DNA of 64,000 nucleotides from Candidatus Phycosocius spiralis (GCF_030158815.1 NZ_BPFZ01000001.1:1-64000); one strand, 5' to 3'. Positions 28,231 through 38,594 are shown, counted from the stretch's first letter. Notes: generated by a model not told the origin, from the sequence alone. Numbers and translations: made by a program.

Positions 28231-28734
28231 ATGACCATGTCGAATGTGGATGAATGCCAAAGTGGACCAAGCAAGCAAGAAGGTTTTGCCCTTGGCCTAC
28301 GCAAACTTGTGCTTCAGTTTTTGCGTAGATTGGGTTTAATGGGCATGATTCCAGCCGTAGCATGCCAATCCATTGGGACTGTTGAGGGTGCTTTGCCTGA
28401 TGCCATTCGTTCAACAAGGGCTGTAGTCGTTGCAGCAGGTTATCCTGATTTATCAAAAATTCCCACAGTTCCAGTTAACCTGCCAAGTGAGAAAGACTGG
28501 ATAGATTTTGAGTCTGACCTGTTAAGGGATGTCCGTCGCCTTTCATTTAAAGCGGGTGCACCGCCGCTCAGTCAGCTCGAAAGCACTCAAGCATGGGCCA
28601 GCCAAGTCAGATCAACATTGGAGGCTTCGCATATGTCTGCTCCCATCGATCCTTCTCCCTCAGACGCGACGAGTTGGGCGGCCAAAGCACGAGCGAGCAT
28701 AGAGGCAGGTATCGCACGCCTGCAACCTAATTGA
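28231..28734 (+). CDS. Hypothetical protein, possible lipoprotein
   Basis: I do not recognise this 167-residue protein. A basic patch and hydrophobic stretch (LRKLVLQFLRRLGLMGMIPAVAC, about residues 23-45) end in AVAC, which could be a lipobox with Cys 45; the lead is unusually long and broken by charges, so secretion is uncertain. The rest has a Pro/Ser-rich linker and a repeated motif: QAWASQVRSTLEASH and TSWAAKARASIEAGIARL near the C-terminus, each a short amphipathic helix. It lies 61 bp before the aminotransferase gene and is divergent from phaC. Confidence 0.65.
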   Translation: MTMSNVDECQSGPSKQEGFALGLRKLVLQFLRRLGLMGMIPAVACQSIGTVEGALPDAIRSTRAVVVAAGYPDLSKIPTVPVNLPSEKDWIDFESDLLRDVRRLSFKAGAPPLSQLESTQAWASQVRSTLEASHMSAPIDPSPSDATSWAAKARASIEAGIARLQPN

Positions 28735-28795
28735 TTGACTTTATATATCTTAATTTTTGGGACTTGCGCTTCTTGCTCAATAAAGGTCTAGCGCC

Positions 28796-29989
28796 ATGAT
28801 CGGCGAATTTTATAAGATAAAGCGTTTGCCACCTTATGTTTTTGAGGAGGTCAATAAACTTAAGGCGCGTCTGCGGGCTGAAGGCACCGATATAATTGAT
28901 TTTGGCATGGGCAATCCTGATCTGCCTGTCCCTGAACATATTGTGGACAAGCTGGTGGAGACAGCACGCAAACCGCGCACCAATCGCTACTCGGCATCAA
29001 GGGGTATCGCGGGTTTGCGCCGCGCCATGGCTGGCTATTACGAACGCCGCTTTGGGGTGCATTTAAATCCCGAAACCCAAATTGTTGCCACGCTGGGATC
29101 TAAAGAAGGCTTCGCAAATCTGGCTCAAGCAATTTGCGCCCCTGGTGATGTCGTGATTGCCCCTAATCCGTCTTATCCGATACATGCCTTTGGTTTTATC
29201 ATGGCAGGCGGGGTGATCCGGTCGATTGAAGCCCATAGCCCAGAACATTATTTGGCCGGGATCAGCCGCGCTGTACGCCATTCGGTTCCCCCGCCGATTG
29301 CCATGATTGTATGCTATCCAGCCAATCCGACGGCCCAAGTCGTGGAGCTTGACTTCTATAAAGAAGTGGTCGCCTTGGCGAAAAAGCACGCCATGTTGGT
29401 CATTTCAGACATGGCCTATTCGGAGATTTACTTCGATGAGAACAAGCCACCGCCCAGTATCTTGCAAATTGCAGGTGCTACGGATGTGGTTGTGGAGGTC
29501 AACACGCTTTCTAAAACCTATTCGATGGCAGGCTTTAGGGTTGGTTTCGCCTTGGGGAATGAAAGGGTAATTGCAGCTCTCGCGCGGGTGAAATCTTATT
29601 TGGATTATGGGGCCTATACGCCCGTACAAGTTGCAGCAGCGGAAGCTTTGAATGGTCCCCAGGCCTGTGTCTCAGAGATGCGCGCCATTTATAAAGCGCG
29701 CCGTGATGCCCTGATTGATTCTTTTTCCCGCGCCGGGTGGGAAGTGCCCGAACCGCAAGCCTCCATGTTTGCTTGGTCGCTTATACCAGAGAAGTTTCGA
29801 TCCCTTGGCTCGGTTGAGTTTTCTAAACGCTTGGTGAAGCAGGCAGGGGTTGCGGTTGCCCCAGGAGCGGGCTTTGGTGAGTATGGCGATGACTATGTGC
29901 GCATTGCCTTGGTTGAAAATGAGCAGCGCATCCGCCAAGCAGCGCGGTCGGTTCGCAAATTTCTCTCCCAAGACAGTGGGGTGCTTTAG
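28796..29989 (+). CDS. alaC: Class I/II aminotransferase (AlaC / LL-DAP aminotransferase-like)
   Basis: Pyridoxal-phosphate aminotransferase of about 397 residues. It has the family N-terminus FYKIKRLPPYVFEEVNKLK, IDFGMGNPDLPVP near residue 36, the PLP lysine motif VNTLSKTYSMAGFRVGFA (about residues 231-248) and the C-terminal substrate arginine in YVRIALVEN. In alphaproteobacteria this gene stands directly before homoserine dehydrogenase, as here (60 bp), and is often annotated as LL-diaminopimelate aminotransferase; glutamate-pyruvate (alanine) transamination is the better supported activity for close E. coli AlaC-like enzymes. The exact substrate is uncertain. Confidence 0.9.
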   Translation: MIGEFYKIKRLPPYVFEEVNKLKARLRAEGTDIIDFGMGNPDLPVPEHIVDKLVETARKPRTNRYSASRGIAGLRRAMAGYYERRFGVHLNPETQIVATLGSKEGFANLAQAICAPGDVVIAPNPSYPIHAFGFIMAGGVIRSIEAHSPEHYLAGISRAVRHSVPPPIAMIVCYPANPTAQVVELDFYKEVVALAKKHAMLVISDMAYSEIYFDENKPPPSILQIAGATDVVVEVNTLSKTYSMAGFRVGFALGNERVIAALARVKSYLDYGAYTPVQVAAAEALNGPQACVSEMRAIYKARRDALIDSFSRAGWEVPEPQASMFAWSLIPEKFRSLGSVEFSKRLVKQAGVAVAPGAGFGEYGDDYVRIALVENEQRIRQAARSVRKFLSQDSGVL

Positions 29990-30049
29990 CGCATAAGCTA
30001 GGCATTGATCCCAATGATGAATGGCCCTTTGAGCTATAAGTGAGTGATC

Positions 30050-31321
30050 ATGAGCATGTTGAAGATTGGCGTTGCAGGTTTAGGTACGGTCGGAATGGGC
30101 CTGTTAAAGCTAGCGTTTGGGCAAGGGCCTTTGGCTTCGGTTGTCCAAGTTGTTGGGGTATCGGCACGCACTTTGGGTCGCGTACGGGACGTGGACATTA
30201 CTCACCTCACTTGGTTTGACGATCCTGTCGAACTGGCCAAAAGCCCAAATATTGATGTGTTTGTCGAATTGATAGGTGGTGCTGACGGCAGCGCCAAGGA
30301 CGCGGTTGAAGCGGCTTTGATGGCTGGCAAGCATGTGGTTACAGCCAATAAAGCATTGTTGGCAGCTCACGGAGCTCATTTGGCTACATTAGCAGCAAAG
30401 CATGGCAGTGAAATCCGGTATGAAGCGGCAGTGGCAGGGGGTATCCCAGTTATCAAGGCCCTTCGCGAAGGATTGGCGGCTAATTATATCACCTCGGTTA
30501 GTGGTGTTCTAAATGGTACGTGCAATTTTATACTAACCGAAATGGATGAGTCCGGGCGTAGTTTTGCAGAAGTGTTGGCTGAAGCCCAGCGTTTGGGTTA
30601 TGCTGAAGCGGACCCAAGCTTAGACGTGTCGGGTGCTGACGCGGGGCATAAATTATCGATCCTTTCTGCAATTGCCTTTGGTGGCCCTCCCGATTTTTCA
30701 TCCTTGCGTCTTGAAGGCATTGAAGCCATTGAGCCGATTGATTTGGAAAGTGCCAAATTTTTGGGGCGAAGGGTAAAGCTTTTGGCCAAGGCGGCGCGGG
30801 TTGGATCCTTCATTGTACAATCTGTACGCCCAACTTTATTGGGACAAGACCATCCAATTGCGCGTGTTAATGGCGCGCTCAATGCAGTGGTCATTGATGC
30901 GGATCCAGTAGGCCGCTTGTCCTTAGTGGGCGCTGGGGCAGGGGCTGGGCCAACGGCTTCGGCCGTAGCGGGTGATTTGATCGATTTGTCGCATCAGGAC
31001 ACGCGGCCTGTGTTCTCTGGCCCCGGCCAAGCAAACTCAAGGTTTTTGCCTAACCAGCAAGGGTCAGCCATCTCTAAATTTTATGTACGACTTCGGGTAG
31101 CTGATCGCGCCGGAACCATTGCCAAAATCACCGATACACTGGCAAAACACCTTGTTTCTATCGAAAGCTTCCTGCAGAAGCCACCCGAAGATGCCGCCCG
31201 GGTGCCCATTGTTCTGACGACGCAACCCATGGCGGAAGGGGATTTGTTTAAAGCCATGGCCGAATTGTCGCGCTTGGAAATTATGGTTGAACCCCCAATT
31301 CTGATGCCCTTGGAAGATTAA
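30050..31321 (+). CDS. hom: Homoserine dehydrogenase
   Basis: Reduces aspartate semialdehyde to homoserine on the route to threonine and methionine. The NAD(P)-binding motif IGVAGLGTVGMGLLKLA is at the N-terminus, followed by VELIGGADGSAKDAVEAAL, HVVTANKALLAAHG and the catalytic region GGIPVIKALREGL with NGTCNFILTEM and ADPSLDVSGADAGHKL. A C-terminal ACT domain (RVADRAGTIAKITDTLAKH) suggests feedback control by threonine. The frame opens with GTG at 30044; ATG at 30050 is preferred. Length about 423, standard for this class. Confidence 0.96.
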   Translation: MSMLKIGVAGLGTVGMGLLKLAFGQGPLASVVQVVGVSARTLGRVRDVDITHLTWFDDPVELAKSPNIDVFVELIGGADGSAKDAVEAALMAGKHVVTANKALLAAHGAHLATLAAKHGSEIRYEAAVAGGIPVIKALREGLAANYITSVSGVLNGTCNFILTEMDESGRSFAEVLAEAQRLGYAEADPSLDVSGADAGHKLSILSAIAFGGPPDFSSLRLEGIEAIEPIDLESAKFLGRRVKLLAKAARVGSFIVQSVRPTLLGQDHPIARVNGALNAVVIDADPVGRLSLVGAGAGAGPTASAVAGDLIDLSHQDTRPVFSGPGQANSRFLPNQQGSAISKFYVRLRVADRAGTIAKITDTLAKHLVSIESFLQKPPEDAARVPIVLTTQPMAEGDLFKAMAELSRLEIMVEPPILMPLED

Positions 31322-31366
31322 TGATCGCGATTGATACGCTCGCCCTCTAACAAAGTTGGACCAGTA

Positions 31367-32317
31367 ATGACCATAACTTTACCCCTTGAAATCGCTGCTG
31401 GCGCGCTTGTGGCGACCGAAGCTGCTGCCATCGCCTCCTATCAAGGTATTGGGCGTGGTGATGAGAAGGCTGCCGATCAGATGGCCGTTGACGCCATGCG
31501 CAGGGGCCTCAATGCCATGGCTATGAAGGGCCGGGTTGTCATTGGCGAGGGGGAACGTGATGAGGCCCCAATGCTGTATATTGGCGAAGAGGTTGGAACC
31601 GGGCAGGGGGGCGAATATGATATAGCGCTCGACCCCCTTGAAGGGACCACATTGACTGCCAAAGCCATGCCCAATGCATTAGCTGTGCTGGCCATTGCGC
31701 CTAAGGATGGGCTTTTACACGCGCCAGACACTTATATGGATAAGATCGCGGTCGGCCCGGGTTATCCTGCGGGCGTTGTTGATATAGATAGATCACCGAT
31801 TGATAATGTTATGGCTTTGGCAAATGCCAAGGGTGTGGCGCCCCATCAGATCGGAGTTTGTGTGCTGGATCGGCCACGACATAGCTCGATCATTGAAAGT
31901 TTGCGCGCAGTTGGTGCACGCATTCATTTGATCACAGATGGCGATGTCGCTGGGGTCATATATACGACTGACCCAGATACTGGGATTGATCTCTATCTTG
32001 GTCAGGGTGGTGCGCCTGAGGGGGTTTTAGCTGCGGCAGCTCTAAAATGCGTCGGCGGGCAATTCCAAGGCCGCTTGGTATTCCGCAATGAAGATGAAAA
32101 AGCTCGTGCGCGCCGCATCGGCATCACTGATTTAGGTCGCACCTATCTTTTGAATGAATTGGTCTCAACCGATGTTATATTCTCAGCAACCGGGGTCACG
32201 AATGGCGCTTTGGTGGCTGGGGTCAAGTCCACGCCAAAGGGGTTTGTAACGGAGACTTTGGTCTTGGATTCGGCTAGGAAGACCGAGCGAATCGTGCGGA
32301 CCATTCATCTTGCATAA
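31367..32317 (+). CDS. glpX: Class II fructose-1,6-bisphosphatase
   Basis: Gluconeogenic phosphatase converting fructose 1,6-bisphosphate to fructose 6-phosphate. Motifs: GRGDEKAADQMAVDAMR, VIGEGERDEAPMLYIGEEVG (metal ligands), DPLEGTTLTAKAMPNAL and the GDVAGVIY/GQGGAPEGVLAAAALKC region typical of GlpX. The frame is open from TTG at 31331, but the ATG at 31367 (MTITLPLEIAAGAL) gives the normal 316-residue length. It lies between hom and recJ, an order common in alphaproteobacteria. Confidence 0.95.
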   Translation: MTITLPLEIAAGALVATEAAAIASYQGIGRGDEKAADQMAVDAMRRGLNAMAMKGRVVIGEGERDEAPMLYIGEEVGTGQGGEYDIALDPLEGTTLTAKAMPNALAVLAIAPKDGLLHAPDTYMDKIAVGPGYPAGVVDIDRSPIDNVMALANAKGVAPHQIGVCVLDRPRHSSIIESLRAVGARIHLITDGDVAGVIYTTDPDTGIDLYLGQGGAPEGVLAAAALKCVGGQFQGRLVFRNEDEKARARRIGITDLGRTYLLNELVSTDVIFSATGVTNGALVAGVKSTPKGFVTETLVLDSARKTERIVRTIHLA

Positions 32318-32321
32318 TAAG

Positions 32322-34118
32322 ATGCCCAGCGCATTTTTGGGTATTGAGTTAAGCTTAACTGGCAAGCGGTGGAACCAACGTTGCCCGCCATCACGCCTTC
32401 ATCATGATCTTGGTCCCTTAGAAGAGGGGGTCAGACGGTTAGGAATCGCTCCGCTGCAAGCCAAATTGCTTGTCGCCCGTGGTGCTACCCCAGAGACTGC
32501 CTATCGCATTTTGTCGCCGCGCTTAAAGCATGAGTTGCCGGAGCCATTCTCGCTCATTGACATGGAAAAGGCAGTCACCGCGATCTTAAATGCCGTGCGG
32601 TCCAAGCAAACCATCACAATCTTGGCTGATTATGACGTGGATGGCGGAACCTCAGGTGCGCTATTGCTGGGTTGGTTCCAAGCCTTAGGGGCAAATGCCA
32701 ATGTGTTCGTGCCTGATCGCGTTGTGGATGGGTATGGCCCTAGCCCAAAGATCGTCAATAAAATCAAACACTCTGGCACCGATTTGCTGATCACCGTTGA
32801 TTGTGGTGCCGCCGCGTACGCGGCTTTGGAAGAAGCCGCTCGAATTGGACTGGAAGTGGTGGTGTTTGATCATCATTTGATGCACGATAAGCCCCCGCCC
32901 GCTTTGGCTGTGGTCAATCCCAATCGCAGCGATGATGGTTCCGGGCTAGGCCATCTGACAGCTGCTGGGGTGGTGTTTGTGGCACTGGTTGCCCTTAACC
33001 GCGCGGCCCGTGCACAGGGCTTAATGGACGGCTTACCACCCTTTGACCTATTGGCTCGGCTGGATTTAGCTGCACTTGGCACTATTTGTGACGTCGCCCC
33101 CTTAATCGGCTTAAACCGTGCTTTGGTGGCGCAAGGCCTTAAAGTACAAGCGCAATTGAGCAATGTTGGCTTAGCCGCTCTTGCGCAGGCGGCCAAGCTT
33201 AAGGATCCCGGCAGTGTTTATGCATCAGCTTGGGTGTTTGGTCCTAGGCTGAATGCCGGGGGGCGGGTGGGGGATTCCTCCCTTGCTGTGCGTCTTTTGT
33301 CCACCACGAACAAGAATGAAGCTCAACAATTGGCTGAGGAATTAGAAGTCCTCAATGCAGAACGTCGCGCGATTGAAGCCAATGTTCTTGATGAAGCTAT
33401 TGCCCGGGTTGAACGTGGTGAAGCAGGTGCCTTAGACGGTCCACTATTGATGCTGGGGGCTCCTGGCTGGCATCCGGGCGTCATAGGCATTGTTGCAGGA
33501 CGGCTTAAGGATAAGTTTCACCGCCCAGTGATTGTGATTGGGTCTGCTGATCTGGATGATCCGTTGGCCAAGGGATCTGGACGTTCTATTCCAGGTGTCA
33601 ATTTGGGTGCCGCGATTGCAGGTGCTGCACAAGCCGGAACGATTATTGCGGGTGGTGGCCATGCGATGGCTGCAGGCCTCACCATGGCCTTTAGTGACAT
33701 AGAAGCTGTTCATAGTGACCTTTCAAAGCGACTGAGTGCTGAGGCAACCGCGGTAGGTGATCGGCGGGATTTGGATATAGACGCTTTGCTTAGCTTGGAT
33801 GCGGCGACATTAGAGCTTTTGGAAGCTTTGGTGGATGTTGGCCCATATGGGGCTGGATGGCCAGAACCGGTATTCGCCGTAGCCAATGTTCGCCCCTTCG
33901 CGGCAGCTCAGGTTGGCACAAACCATGTTCGCTTGATGATGGAAGATCAAAGCGGTGCCAAAATCAAAGCGATTGCGTTTCGAGCTCTTCATACTCCCCT
34001 TGGAGATGCCTTAATGGGGCGAGCACCTTTGCATGTCGTGGTTCGTTTTAAAAAAGATGACTGGCATGGCGCTAATCGGGTTGATTGTGAAATCATGGAT
34101 GCAAGCCCTGCATCTTAA
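32322..34118 (+). CDS. recJ: Single-stranded-DNA-specific exonuclease RecJ
   Basis: A 5'-3' exonuclease in recombination and mismatch repair. DHH-family motifs ILADYDVDGGTSGALLL, LLITVDCGAAAY and VVFDHHLMHDKPPPALAVVNPNR bind the catalytic metals; GHAMAAGLTM near residue 445 is the DHHA1 GGH motif (IIAGGGHAMAAG), followed by a C-terminal OB-fold region. The N-terminus FLGIELSLTGKRW is typical. ATG at 32322 is used rather than the overlapping TTG at 32310. Length about 598. It starts 4 bp after glpX. Confidence 0.96.
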   Translation: MPSAFLGIELSLTGKRWNQRCPPSRLHHDLGPLEEGVRRLGIAPLQAKLLVARGATPETAYRILSPRLKHELPEPFSLIDMEKAVTAILNAVRSKQTITILADYDVDGGTSGALLLGWFQALGANANVFVPDRVVDGYGPSPKIVNKIKHSGTDLLITVDCGAAAYAALEEAARIGLEVVVFDHHLMHDKPPPALAVVNPNRSDDGSGLGHLTAAGVVFVALVALNRAARAQGLMDGLPPFDLLARLDLAALGTICDVAPLIGLNRALVAQGLKVQAQLSNVGLAALAQAAKLKDPGSVYASAWVFGPRLNAGGRVGDSSLAVRLLSTTNKNEAQQLAEELEVLNAERRAIEANVLDEAIARVERGEAGALDGPLLMLGAPGWHPGVIGIVAGRLKDKFHRPVIVIGSADLDDPLAKGSGRSIPGVNLGAAIAGAAQAGTIIAGGGHAMAAGLTMAFSDIEAVHSDLSKRLSAEATAVGDRRDLDIDALLSLDAATLELLEALVDVGPYGAGWPEPVFAVANVRPFAAAQVGTNHVRLMMEDQSGAKIKAIAFRALHTPLGDALMGRAPLHVVVRFKKDDWHGANRVDCEIMDASPAS

Positions 34119-34131
34119 CAGCATCCAGCGC

Positions 34132-34160
34132 TTGCTTGTAATAAGTGACCTTTGTATAGA
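34132..34160 (+). promoter_or_regulatory. Sigma70-type promoter of tRNA-Glu
   Basis: TTGCTT (34132-34137) and TATAGA (34155-34160) are spaced by 17 bp and lie about 31 bp before the mature tRNA 5' end. The spacing and the position make this a convincing promoter for the tRNA gene. Confidence 0.55.
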
Positions 34161-34191
34161 GCGCGGCTTGCACTCAAGATTGGTGCATTAT

Positions 34192-34266
34192 GGCCCCTTC
34201 GTCTATCGGTTAGGACGCCTGATTTTCAATCAGGAAAGACGGGTTCGACTCCCGTAGGGGCTGCCA
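34192..34266 (+). tRNA. tRNA-Glu (anticodon UUC)
   Basis: A complete cloverleaf: acceptor GGCCCCT pairs with AGGGGCT (one G-U at the first pair), anticodon stem CCTGA/TCAGG encloses loop TTTTCAA with anticodon TTC, and the T arm GACGGGTTCGACTCCCGT contains TTCGA. The 3' CCA (34264-34266) is encoded. It stands alone between recJ and parC. Confidence 0.97.
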
Positions 34267-34419
34267 GCCATTTATACCACCCTCGCATTTTTGTGTCATC
34301 CACTCCTGTTTGCAGCCAAACAGCATCTTGGGCTGCCCGATGGCGTCGCATCATAGCACTGGCCCTGTCATGATAGGAGCCTCATTCGAGCTAAGATTTG
34401 ATTCGCAAGGCATGGACTG

Positions 34420-36669
34420 ATGGGTGATATGTTGGAGTTGGATGGCAGCGGCGGGGATAGTGGCAACATTATCAACGAGCCGTTCGATCGGGCTTTAGAA
34501 AGCCGTTATTTGGTCTATGCGCTTTCCACGATCACAAGCCGCGCACTTCCCGACGTGCGCGATGGCCTAAAGCCCGTTCAGCGCCGCATCATCCATGCCA
34601 TGGGTGAACTTGGCCTTGATCCCGCCAGTAATTTCAAGAAGTGCGCCAAGATTGTTGGCGATGTGATGGGCAAATATCACCCCCATGGCGATAGCGCGAT
34701 TTATGATGCTTTGGTTCGCCTTGCCCAAGACTTCTCGGTACGCTACCCCTTGGTCGATGGCCAAGGTAATTTTGGCAATATTGATGGCGATTCTGCGGCT
34801 GCGTATCGCTATACCGAGGCACGACTAACCGCCATTGGCGCTTTATTGAACGAAGGGGTTGAGGAAGATGCGGTTGTCTTTCGTGAAACCTATTCCCAAG
34901 AAGATGAAGAGCCTGCAGTTCTGCCCGCTGGCTACCCCAACCTCCTTGCCAATGGGTCGATGGGTATTGCGGTTGGCATGGCTACTTCCATCCCGCCCCA
35001 TAATGCGGCTGAATTAATCGATGCGTGTTTGTTATTGATTGAGAAGCCAGAGGCCGATTTGGATGAGATAGTGGCCTTGGTCCCTGGCCCAGATTTTCCA
35101 ACCGGGGGCATTTGTGTGGAAACGCGCGAGGCGATCCGCGAAGCCTATGCCACCGGTAAAGGGGGATTTCGCACCCGCGCACGCTGGCACGTAGAAGATA
35201 CAGGGCGGGGTACGTGGCGTGTCATCGTCACACAGACACCCTATCAAGTCCAAAAGTCCAAAATTGTGGAGCATTTGGCCGAGCTGATCGACAACAAAAG
35301 GGCTCCTCTTTTAGGGGATGTCCGCGATGAGAGCGCAGAAGACATTCGTTTAGTGCTTGAACCTAGGTCGCGCACGGTAGAGCCTGAGCATTTGATGGAA
35401 AGTTTGTTCAAGCTGACGGATCTTGAAAGTCGGTTCTCTATGAACCTTAACGTGCTTGATGCCCGCGGTGCCCCCCGGGTCATGACTTTGGTGGAGTGCC
35501 TGAAAGCGTTTTTGGAACATAAGCGCGAAGTGATTGTAGCGCGGGCCAATTGGCGTTTACGTAAAATCGACGCAAGGCTTGAAATCCTAGAAGGCTTGTT
35601 GGTTGCCTATCTCAATTTGGACAAGGTCATTCACATCATCCGCAACGAGGAAGATCCAAAAGCCGTTTTGATCACGACATATTCTATAAGCGATATCCAA
35701 GCTAATGCTATTTTAGACACCCGATTGCGTAATTTGCGTAAGCTTGAAGAAATGGAAATCCGCCAAGAAAATAAGCAGCTAAAGGCAGAACGCGTGGGTC
35801 TTGTTGCCCGCATCGAGTCAGAGCGTTTGCAGTGGGAACAGGCTGGAAAAGAATTGCAACAGATCCGCGCGATTTTCTCAAAAGATACCCCATTGGGAGC
35901 AAGGCGAACGACTTTTGCTGATGCTCCTGCCAGCTTGTCTTTAAGCGCTGAAGCCTTTGTCACGCGGGAGCCGATTACGGTTATCTTGTCGCAGAAAGGC
36001 TGGATCCGCGCGCTTAAGGGCAAAGTCGATGATCTCTCCACAGTCAAATACAAGGATGGCGACAGCTATTGTCTCTCCGTTCAAGCCGAAACCACCGATC
36101 GTATTGTGTTATTTGCGACTGACGGGCGTGCCTTTGCATTAGCTGGTGATAAATTACCTAGCGGTCGTGGTCTGGGAGAGCCCGTTCGATTGTCCATCGA
36201 TTTGGGCGAAGAGCATGATATTGTTGCTATGTTTGTGCCACAACCAGAAGGTGAGCGTTTGGTGGCAGCTAGCTCTGGTTACGGCTTTGTCGTCAGCGAT
36301 GAGGAATGTGCGGCGATGCGGCGTTCCGGCAAGCAAGTCTTAAACTTAGATGGGCGAGCAAAAACCGCTGTAGTGCTACCTATTGAAGGTGACATGCTGG
36401 CTGTGGTCGGCGAAAATCGCAAGCTACTGGTTTTCAACAGCGATGAGTTACCACGTATGGGTCGTGGAAAGGGCGTTAAACTTCAGAGTTATAAGGATGG
36501 CGGTTTACTTGACGCTCTCACCTTTCACTCAGCCGACGGGCTTGCATGGTTTGATACGTCAGGGCGTCGTCACGATGTACCCGATTGGCGCGACTATGTG
36601 GCTAAGCGCGCGGCAGCTGGACGAATGGTCCCCCGTGGGTTTTCCAAAACAGGCAAATTTAACGGCTGA
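34420..36669 (+). CDS. parC: DNA topoisomerase IV subunit A
   Basis: Catalytic breakage-reunion subunit that unlinks daughter chromosomes. The 749-residue protein has the N-terminal [28 protein letters not shown] region, the catalytic tyrosine in [11 protein letters not shown] (Tyr 131), and [15 protein letters not shown], with Ser 92 and Asp 96 at the usual quinolone-determining positions. The C-terminal beta-pinwheel contains repeated blade motifs such as [13 protein letters not shown] and [15 protein letters not shown], the latter resembling the GyrA-box-like blade; the shape of the tail and length favour ParC over GyrA. The parE gene is not in the window. Confidence 0.94.
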   Translation: MGDMLELDGSGGDSGNIINEPFDRALESRYLVYALSTITSRALPDVRDGLKPVQRRIIHAMGELGLDPASNFKKCAKIVGDVMGKYHPHGDSAIYDALVRLAQDFSVRYPLVDGQGNFGNIDGDSAAAYRYTEARLTAIGALLNEGVEEDAVVFRETYSQEDEEPAVLPAGYPNLLANGSMGIAVGMATSIPPHNAAELIDACLLLIEKPEADLDEIVALVPGPDFPTGGICVETREAIREAYATGKGGFRTRARWHVEDTGRGTWRVIVTQTPYQVQKSKIVEHLAELIDNKRAPLLGDVRDESAEDIRLVLEPRSRTVEPEHLMESLFKLTDLESRFSMNLNVLDARGAPRVMTLVECLKAFLEHKREVIVARANWRLRKIDARLEILEGLLVAYLNLDKVIHIIRNEEDPKAVLITTYSISDIQANAILDTRLRNLRKLEEMEIRQENKQLKAERVGLVARIESERLQWEQAGKELQQIRAIFSKDTPLGARRTTFADAPASLSLSAEAFVTREPITVILSQKGWIRALKGKVDDLSTVKYKDGDSYCLSVQAETTDRIVLFATDGRAFALAGDKLPSGRGLGEPVRLSIDLGEEHDIVAMFVPQPEGERLVAASSGYGFVVSDEECAAMRRSGKQVLNLDGRAKTAVVLPIEGDMLAVVGENRKLLVFNSDELPRMGRGKGVKLQSYKDGGLLDALTFHSADGLAWFDTSGRRHDVPDWRDYVAKRAAAGRMVPRGFSKTGKFNG

Positions 36670-36765
36670 GAAGAATGGCCAAGTTAAACGGCAACTTGAC
36701 CAAATTGTCCTTCAAATAGCCCAATACCTACTATATCGTAGTCTTGGCGATTGAGGCTAATCTCA

Positions 36766-37533
36766 TTAAATCTTGGCAAGCAAATCATCCAAATTGGACC
36801 AGCCTGAAGATCCAAGAGCCTCGATCGGACGAAAATCGGTTTTATAGGCCATTTTTTGCGATCCACGAACCCAATATCCAAGATAGACATAAGCCAGCCC
36901 GATGTTTCGGGCTTGACGCAAATGATCTAGGATCATGAAGCTGCCTAAGCTACGGTTTGCCTCACGCGGGTCAAAAAAGGCATAGACCATTGATAGGCCG
37001 TCAGCCAAAGTATCAATGAGTGCGCACCCGATCAAACGATCTCCTTCATTGGTCACACGATATTCGATCATATGGGTGCGCACCGAAGTTTCTTCGACCA
37101 TGGCTGCATAATCAAAAACAGACATATCGGACATGCCAGCCCCAAAATGACGATGTTGGAGATAAGTTTGCAGCAAGGAAAATTGCTCATAAGTTGCATG
37201 AGAATGAGCGATATTGGAAATCACATCTCGATTACGATTGAGCACGCGCCGCCAACGCTTAGTAAATACAAATTGCTCAGCAGGGACACGAACAGAAACA
37301 CATGCAGCACACATATCGCAAGCTGGGCGGTAAGCAATATTTTGAGAGCGCCGAAAACCTGCGTGGGTGAGGCTATCATTTAACTCAGTTGCGTCTTGCC
37401 CGTCTAAGGCTGCAAACACTTTACGTTCTCTGCGCCCGTCCAAATAGGGGCATGGTTGGGCAGCAGTCAAATAGAACCTGATATTTTTAGAGGCGGCAAT
37501 TCTGCCTGCAGGTGATGTCGGGTCTGTGGTCAT
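36766..37533 (-). CDS. bpt: Aspartate/glutamate leucyl-tRNA-protein transferase
   Basis: Transfers leucine from leucyl-tRNA to N-terminal Asp or Glu of proteins, marking them for the bacterial N-degron pathway. The family motif PCPYLDGRRERKVFA near residue 29, the cysteine pair YRPACDMCAACVSVRV near residues 68-83, and the C-terminal YVYLGYWVRGSQKMAYK are diagnostic. Length 255. It converges with parC across 96 bp that hold only a weak CAAGTT/AACTTG stem. Confidence 0.95.
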   Translation of the reverse strand: MTTDPTSPAGRIAASKNIRFYLTAAQPCPYLDGRRERKVFAALDGQDATELNDSLTHAGFRRSQNIAYRPACDMCAACVSVRVPAEQFVFTKRWRRVLNRNRDVISNIAHSHATYEQFSLLQTYLQHRHFGAGMSDMSVFDYAAMVEETSVRTHMIEYRVTNEGDRLIGCALIDTLADGLSMVYAFFDPREANRSLGSFMILDHLRQARNIGLAYVYLGYWVRGSQKMAYKTDFRPIEALGSSGWSNLDDLLAKI

Positions 37534-37703
37534 GATATTTTACCATAATCATCTAATGATGATTTGGCCAAGCACTTAATTCTTTGATACTGTAGCTGAG
37601 CGAGCCAGATCACATGAGTTTTTATACAATAAAACGGCTGTCAAATGAAGCTAAGATAAGATCAGATCACCGAAATATTCCGCAATGTGGCTTGAACTTG
37701 ACT

Positions 37704-38594
37704 TTACAGTCCATCTCCCTCCGGTAAAGGCGAGGAAGCGCGTTGAAGGACAATGGCAATACGGCGGTTGGCAGCTTGGTACGGATCGTCTGGAAATAAT
37801 GGGTCTGAGCCAGCCCTGCCGCTGACTTCAGCAATTCTGTCTTCGCCAACCCCGGCACCAAGAAGGATCCGGCGCGCTGCATTGGCACGAGCCGCTGACA
37901 ACTCCCAGTTAGAATTGCGTGGATCGGGGTTGGGGGTTGCATCGGTATGCCCCGAAATGGCAATTCGATTAGGTAAGGCTTGAATGATACGCGCCGCAGC
38001 TTGCAAGATTAGGCGGGCGCGATCATTTGGGACTGATGAGCCGGGTTCAAACATCGGGCGGCCTTCTTGATCAACCAATTGAATGCGTAACCCTTCGGGA
38101 GTTTGGTCCACGATGATGTTGCGCGAAAGCTCAGCCAGCTCTGGCATATCTTGTAAAGCTTGGCGCAAACTAATCTCAGCTTGGGCAAATTCTGCATCTT
38201 TGCGTTGGGCTAATGCTTCATTGGATGGATTATCCATACTTGTTGAAGCACCGCGCCCGGATTGGTCCCCTGCTGCGGATGGCGGACTTGTTGCAGAAGC
38301 GGTTGTTTCAAAAATCGGGGTAGCACCTTTTTGCAAAGCCCCTTCTTCGCCCAGCGCAGTCCCTCCCAAAATCCCGCCAGCCCCCGAGGTTGAGGGTGAT
38401 ACACTGGCTGGGGCAAAATAATCGGCGATCCCGCGTTTTTGATCTGGGGATGTAGTATTGATCAACCACATCAGCAGAAAAAAAGCCATCATAGCAGTTA
38501 CAAAATCAGCGTAAGCGACTTTCCATGCCCCACCATGGTGTCCGCCTGCTACCTTTTTGACTTTTTTAATGATTATGGGTCGATTAGACGACAT
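37704..38594 (-). CDS. motB: Flagellar motor stator protein MotB
   Basis: Proton-channel and peptidoglycan-anchoring half of the flagellar stator. The N-terminal basic stretch is followed by WKVAYADFVTAMMAFFLLMW, a single transmembrane helix with the proton-binding Asp at residue 30. A Gly/Ser-rich linker (about residues 80-130) leads to an OmpA-type peptidoglycan domain (ISGHTDATPNPDPRNSNWELSAARANAARRIL split by the HTD motif, then GRAGSDPLFP and NRRIAIVLQR). Length 296. No motA partner is next to it, which is unusual relative to enteric motAB but common in alphaproteobacteria such as Caulobacter. Confidence 0.94.
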   Translation of the reverse strand: MSSNRPIIIKKVKKVAGGHHGGAWKVAYADFVTAMMAFFLLMWLINTTSPDQKRGIADYFAPASVSPSTSGAGGILGGTALGEEGALQKGATPIFETTASATSPPSAAGDQSGRGASTSMDNPSNEALAQRKDAEFAQAEISLRQALQDMPELAELSRNIIVDQTPEGLRIQLVDQEGRPMFEPGSSVPNDRARLILQAAARIIQALPNRIAISGHTDATPNPDPRNSNWELSAARANAARRILLGAGVGEDRIAEVSGRAGSDPLFPDDPYQAANRRIAIVLQRASSPLPEGDGL

